Shown: positions 33,408 through 36,249 of the stretch, piece after piece | Layout of the letters: each line of letters opens with the position of its first letter | Position numbering within the stretch: position 1 is the first letter of the stretch | Source of the DNA: CAYREE01 sp964423225 | GTDB lineage: Archaea; Altiarchaeota; Altiarchaeia; IMC4; SCGC-AAA252-I15 | DNA: 36,249 nucleotides | Reading direction: 5' to 3' | NCBI GenBank assembly: GCA_964423225.1 | Contig: CAYREE010000006.1 | Location: 1 to 36,249 of the forward strand | The notes under the pieces: model-generated | The model's database searches: none | Seen by the model: only the letters and a program-made list of their open reading frames with translations | Told to the model about the DNA's origin: nothing | Position numbers and translations under genes: made by a program

Positions 33408-33539
33408 ATGGATAAGAAAAAAGGTTTTATATCAAAGATCTTGGACAAACTCGACGGAAAACTCGAGGAGAAAACAGAGGGTTCGTGCGGTTGTTGCTGT
33501 GAACCATCCAAGGACAAGAAGAAAGGGTGCTGTGACTGA
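33408..33539 (+). CDS. 43-residue cysteine-rich peptide coupled to an ArsP-type permease
   Basis: A short ORF with AGGTGAT 4 bp before its ATG. The N-terminal half is a Lys-rich amphipathic helix (GFISKILDKLDGKLEEK); the C-terminal half holds six Cys in SCGCCC and GCCD. Such clusters bind soft metals or metalloids, as metallothioneins do. The stop codon overlaps the start codon of the permease by one base (TGATG), so translation is coupled. I infer that it hands a bound metal or As(III)-type ion to the permease, or acts as its small subunit. It does not match a named family that I know. Confidence 0.75.
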   Translation: MDKKKGFISKILDKLDGKLEEKTEGSCGCCCEPSKDKKKGCCD

Positions 33540-34498
33540 TGCTATATGGTCTCTGCGAGTATCTTATCGGAGAAATATTTGGCGTAGCAAAAGGCTCACC
33601 ATATTTTGAGATGATACACTTCTTCATCTACGATTCCATAAAGATACTGCTATTATTATTCTTCATGATAGCGTTCGTCGGAGTCCTAAGGACATACATC
33701 TCCCAGGACAGGATACGCAAAGTCTTGTCAGGGGGAAGGTTCGGGCTAAGCTATTTTATGGCAAGTGCATTCGGGGCACTGACCCCCTTCTGCTCCTGCT
33801 CTTCAATACCTATATTCATAAGTTTCATGAAAGCTGGTGTTCCCCTGGGACCCGCATTCTCTTTCCTTGTCACATCCCCGATGCTCAACGAATACATTGC
33901 AGTTTTAATGATTGGTTTCTTCGGCTGGAAGATAACAATAGCATACATAGTATTCGGCATGCTCATCGGAGTTTTTTCAGGATTCATCATCGGCAAACTT
34001 GGACTAGAGAACGAGATAGTAGAAGACTTCATATCCAATGAGACTACTGGAGGAGACATAGTAGTTAAGAAATTCAAGGATAGAATCGACTATGGAATAA
34101 GCGAGGCCAAAGATATTACATTGAAGATATGGTATTGGGTCTTACTTGGAGTTGGGATCGGTGCATTTATACACGGTTTCATTCCACAGGAACTTATCGA
34201 GTCAACTATTACGAAGACTGGGATATTCTCAGTGCCAATAGCAACCCTTTTAGGGATCCCGGTTTACGCGAATTGTAGTGCAGTCATACCTATTGCAGTC
34301 GTATTATTCCAGAAAGGCATGCCTTTGGGAACAGCCCTTGCCTTCATGCTGGCAGTGGCATCACTTAGCCTACCTGAAGCTGTGATCCTACGCAGGGCAA
34401 TGAAGATACGCTTGATACTAATATTCTTCGGAATAGTGGGTATGGGTATAATACTCGTAGGATACGTGTTTAATGTACTGGAAATACTCTTGAGATAA
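33539..34498 (+). CDS. ArsP_1/YraQ-family permease
   Basis: The 319-residue membrane protein has about eight helices. The family signature ALTPFCSCSSIPIFISFMKA (Cys85 and Cys87) is present, followed by GVPLGPAFSFLVTSPMLNEY. The second half repeats the theme with GIPVYANCSAVIPI and FMLAVASLSLPEAV. ArsP proteins export trivalent organoarsenicals, and related members export Cu or Zn; a cysteine pair in the first signature carries the ion. The start codon overlaps the stop of the Cys-rich peptide, which supports metal or metalloid efflux as the role. The substrate is not proven. Confidence 0.9.
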   Translation: MLYGLCEYLIGEIFGVAKGSPYFEMIHFFIYDSIKILLLLFFMIAFVGVLRTYISQDRIRKVLSGGRFGLSYFMASAFGALTPFCSCSSIPIFISFMKAGVPLGPAFSFLVTSPMLNEYIAVLMIGFFGWKITIAYIVFGMLIGVFSGFIIGKLGLENEIVEDFISNETTGGDIVVKKFKDRIDYGISEAKDITLKIWYWVLLGVGIGAFIHGFIPQELIESTITKTGIFSVPIATLLGIPVYANCSAVIPIAVVLFQKGMPLGTALAFMLAVASLSLPEAVILRRAMKIRLILIFFGIVGMGIILVGYVFNVLEILLR

Positions 34499-34564
34499 TA
34501 TGGGGAATATAATGTTCTCACTAAACTTGGATAAGAATTGTTATGGAAAGGTATTATCCATATA

Positions 34565-34720
34565 TTAGAATAAACTGTTTCTTCTCCAGTGTCGCCTGCT
34601 TTTAGGGCTGTTTCTGACTTTTCTATTGGTTTTTAGGAATACCCAGATTGGAGCCCTCTTCCTTACCCTGTTCTGCTTGACGAGAATATCCTTCTTGTCT
34701 TGCTCCTTGTTCCTTGCCAT
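34565..34720 (-). CDS. rpl39e: Ribosomal protein L39e
   Basis: A 51-residue basic protein on the minus strand starting MARNKEQDKK. It contains QNRVRKRAPIWVFLKTNRKV and ends RRHWRRNSLF. This matches the L39e pattern of 'QNR.VP.WV..KTNR.V..NPK.R.WRR.' that lines the exit tunnel of the large subunit. The usual L31e partner is not next to it. It diverges from NMD3, with 38 bp between starts. It is easily missed because of its length, but the match is clear. Confidence 0.94.
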   Translation of the reverse strand: MARNKEQDKKDILVKQNRVRKRAPIWVFLKTNRKVRNSPKSRRHWRRNSLF

Positions 34721-34758
34721 GGTGAATAAAATAGGCGTCAATCATATATAAATAGATC
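34721..34758. promoter_or_regulatory. Interleaved divergent promoters of L39e and NMD3
   Basis: The 38-bp gap holds GAATAAAATA (about 34724-34733), about 30 bp before the NMD3 ATG at 34759, and TTTATATATG on the minus strand (about 34742-34753), about 28 bp before the L39e ATG at 34720. Each TATA box lies close to the start codon of the opposite gene, so the two promoters overlap and both genes are likely leaderless. Confidence 0.55.
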
Positions 34759-35688
34759 ATGGCTTCAAAATGCCCTAATTGTGGAAAGCCTTCAATAGGT
34801 GTGTGTCTGGAATGTTATGTGGACAAATACCCGTTCGGGTTGAAAAGATATGAGTTAAAGGTTTGCAAGTGTGGCAAAATCCTTTTTAGGGGTGTTGAAC
34901 ATAGAAATCTGAAGGAATTGGTTAAAGAGTATGTTAGTCAGGAGATAATGCCTCCACCCGATATCAGTGTGAAGAAAGTCATCGTGAAAAAGATCACAGA
35001 GGGTAAGATAATCAGTGCTGAAACAAGGGTTGTCGGATCATATAAGGGCAGGGATTTCAAGAGGGAAAAAATATTTAAGATAAAACCGATTTATTTTGCT
35101 TGTGATGCATGCTCTAAGCTTGCTGGAGGATACTATGAGGCGATCATTCAGATTAGGGTTAAGGGTTTCAAACCAGACTTTCAAGATGATATGATTGTTA
35201 ATGCGGAAAAGGTGCGTGGAGGATTAGACTACTATATCCGTTCTAGAGAATATGCGAAAACATGGTCTTATGAACTTAGGAAGACTGGATTTTACGTGGA
35301 GACATCATCAAAGCTTTTCGGGAAAAAGGATGGTAGAAGCATCTATCGCGTGACATATTCTGTGAAACGACCAGGTTTTGATGTTGGAGATATTGTGTTA
35401 ATCGGTGATAGACTACTTCTTGTAAGGGATATCGCCAGGGACGTGAAGTTTACTGAAATTGAATCAGGTAGAAAAAGATCCATTAAACTAAATGATTTAA
35501 GAGAGGTTAATTCATATGCTACGCCAAAAGACTTTGTAAAAGTATTGGTAACGGCAATAAAACCGGAGGGTATTCAGGTTATGGATTTATCATCATATGA
35601 GACTTATGATGTGCCTCATAAGGAAGGATTGTGTCAGGGGGATAATGTTAGTGCAGTATACCACAAGAAAAAACTAATTCTTATATAA
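34759..35688 (+). CDS. nmd3: NMD3-family ribosome biogenesis protein
   Basis: Archaeal homologue of eukaryotic NMD3, the adapter for large-subunit maturation and export. The 309-residue protein has the zinc-binding N-terminus (KCPNCGK, residues 4-10; VCLECY; KVCKCGK), then ACDACS near residue 117, and the central segments PIYFACDACSKLAGGYYEAI and QIRVKG found in NMD3. It has no nuclear shuttling sequences, as expected. Pairing with L39e in a divergent arrangement fits a ribosome assembly role. The start at ATG 34759 gives MASKCPNC, the usual N-terminus. Confidence 0.95.
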   Translation: MASKCPNCGKPSIGVCLECYVDKYPFGLKRYELKVCKCGKILFRGVEHRNLKELVKEYVSQEIMPPPDISVKKVIVKKITEGKIISAETRVVGSYKGRDFKREKIFKIKPIYFACDACSKLAGGYYEAIIQIRVKGFKPDFQDDMIVNAEKVRGGLDYYIRSREYAKTWSYELRKTGFYVETSSKLFGKKDGRSIYRVTYSVKRPGFDVGDIVLIGDRLLLVRDIARDVKFTEIESGRKRSIKLNDLREVNSYATPKDFVKVLVTAIKPEGIQVMDLSSYETYDVPHKEGLCQGDNVSAVYHKKKLILI

Positions 35689-35757
35689 TATAATCTATTT
35701 TCATCTACTCATTATATTATATAATATATTATCTTTGTTGTCCTAAGTATAATTAGT

Positions 35758-36249
35758 ATGAATGTTAGACAGAAGGCTCAGCTTTCGACAGAGTATCTCG
35801 TTATTTTTGTTGTCATCATTATTGTCTCTCTTGTAGTCATATCGATTATGGGGGGTTTCATGGATTCTGATACTGATATCCAGTCTTCTAAAGCTTACTG
35901 GCGGACGGCAAGTCTTGGTTTGATGAACTGGAGGATAACTGAAGGCGGAGCAGCGAGTGTGGCAGTGAAAAACAATGCTGATCAACCGATGACAGTCAAT
36001 GAGTTCATTGTTGACGGACAGAATATTCTAAGCAGTCCGATATCACTTCGTATTGGTCAGGAGAGGACGATTGTTGGACAGACTACTGGTGGCGAGGGAG
36101 TGTATTCAAAGGATATTAAGATTGTATATTCAACGGGTGGGATAGATGATGGTTTCACTGGTAATGTGGATGTGAAAGGAGTATATATGCCTGGCGGATC
36201 TATTTCACCAACAACATCATCTACAACTACTTTATTTGCTACGACTACG
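35758..36249 (+). CDS. Class III signal peptide protein, 5' part (runs off the window)
   Basis: The gene is cut at the window end after 164 codons. The N-terminus NVRQKAQLSTEYLVIFVVII has the archaeal class III signature: cleavage is expected between Ala and Gln in KA-QLSTE, with Gln+1, Ser+3 and Glu+5, followed by a hydrophobic helix. EppA-type peptidases process such proteins, and one is encoded at 6026-6901. A beta-rich domain follows (KNNADQPMTVNEFIVDG, a pilin-like or adhesin-like fold in this class), then a Ser/Thr linker at the very end. The mature protein is likely a surface pilin or filament component. A TATA-like stretch (35711-35730) lies upstream. Confidence 0.88.
   Translation, partial: MNVRQKAQLSTEYLVIFVVIIIVSLVVISIMGGFMDSDTDIQSSKAYWRTASLGLMNWRITEGGAASVAVKNNADQPMTVNEFIVDGQNILSSPISLRIGQERTIVGQTTGGEGVYSKDIKIVYSTGGIDDGFTGNVDVKGVYMPGGSISPTTSSTTTLFATTT

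Overview
This 36.2 kb window is archaeal chromosome. Markers are a group II chaperonin (thermosome), Taw1, aIF1A, Rio1, NMD3, ribosomal protein L39e (51 codons), DUF371, DUF373, an archaeal class III signal peptide with a matching EppA-like peptidase, TATA boxes placed for leaderless transcripts, and GGTGAT-type Shine-Dalgarno sequences inside operons. Cys-rich secreted proteins with Thr/Ser linkers and a lipoprotein N-terminus carrying a 'TGRAV'-type sequence are, from memory, common in DPANN and Altiarchaeota-like lineages. I suggest an uncultivated member of that range; the exact phylum cannot be set from the sequence. A 10-N run (1355-1364) marks an assembly join, so this is probably a metagenome-derived contig.

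Layout. 1-2.9 kb: two minus-strand membrane-anchored Cys-rich surface proteins with related N-termini. 2.9-6.1 kb: taw1, a PRC-barrel protein, a DUF373 membrane protein and a PPC/DUF296 protein. 6.0-8.8 kb: an EppA-like peptidase, the tail of a dead DMT transporter, and the thermosome with a clear terminator and a repeat-rich promoter. 8.9-16.6 kb: an anchored protein of unknown function, a roughly 1,926-residue secreted protein built from 13 Cys-rich repeats, and a membrane-spanning HTH sensor just upstream of it. 16.6-22 kb: housekeeping genes (HD/OB nuclease-like protein, Hsp20, archaeal HTH regulator, aspartate kinase, HisI, aIF1A, Rio1). 22-24.6 kb: a 40-codon ORF, an unrecognised protein, DUF371 and a second unrecognised protein.

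24.6-32.4 kb is the most interesting part. It holds two paralogous TrmB-type regulators, two paralogous TauE/SafE anion permeases, a sulfonate/nitrate/taurine-type ABC transporter, a methyltransferase and an SGNH hydrolase. Three copies of one inverted repeat, GTnGTCC-N7-GGACnAC apart from single mismatches, lie in the intergenic regions of this cluster. I read this as a sulfur-compound (or similar organic anion) uptake and export regulon controlled by the two sister regulators through a shared operator.

32.4-34.5 kb: thioredoxin reductase, a 43-residue Cys-rich peptide and an ArsP-type permease; the last two overlap by one base, which suggests a small metal or metalloid handling unit. 34.5-36.2 kb: L39e and NMD3 diverging from a 38-bp promoter region, then the 5' part of a class III signal peptide protein cut by the window end.

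No gene-free stretch exceeds 300 bases. I saw no tRNA, rRNA, CRISPR array, insertion sequence or origin.
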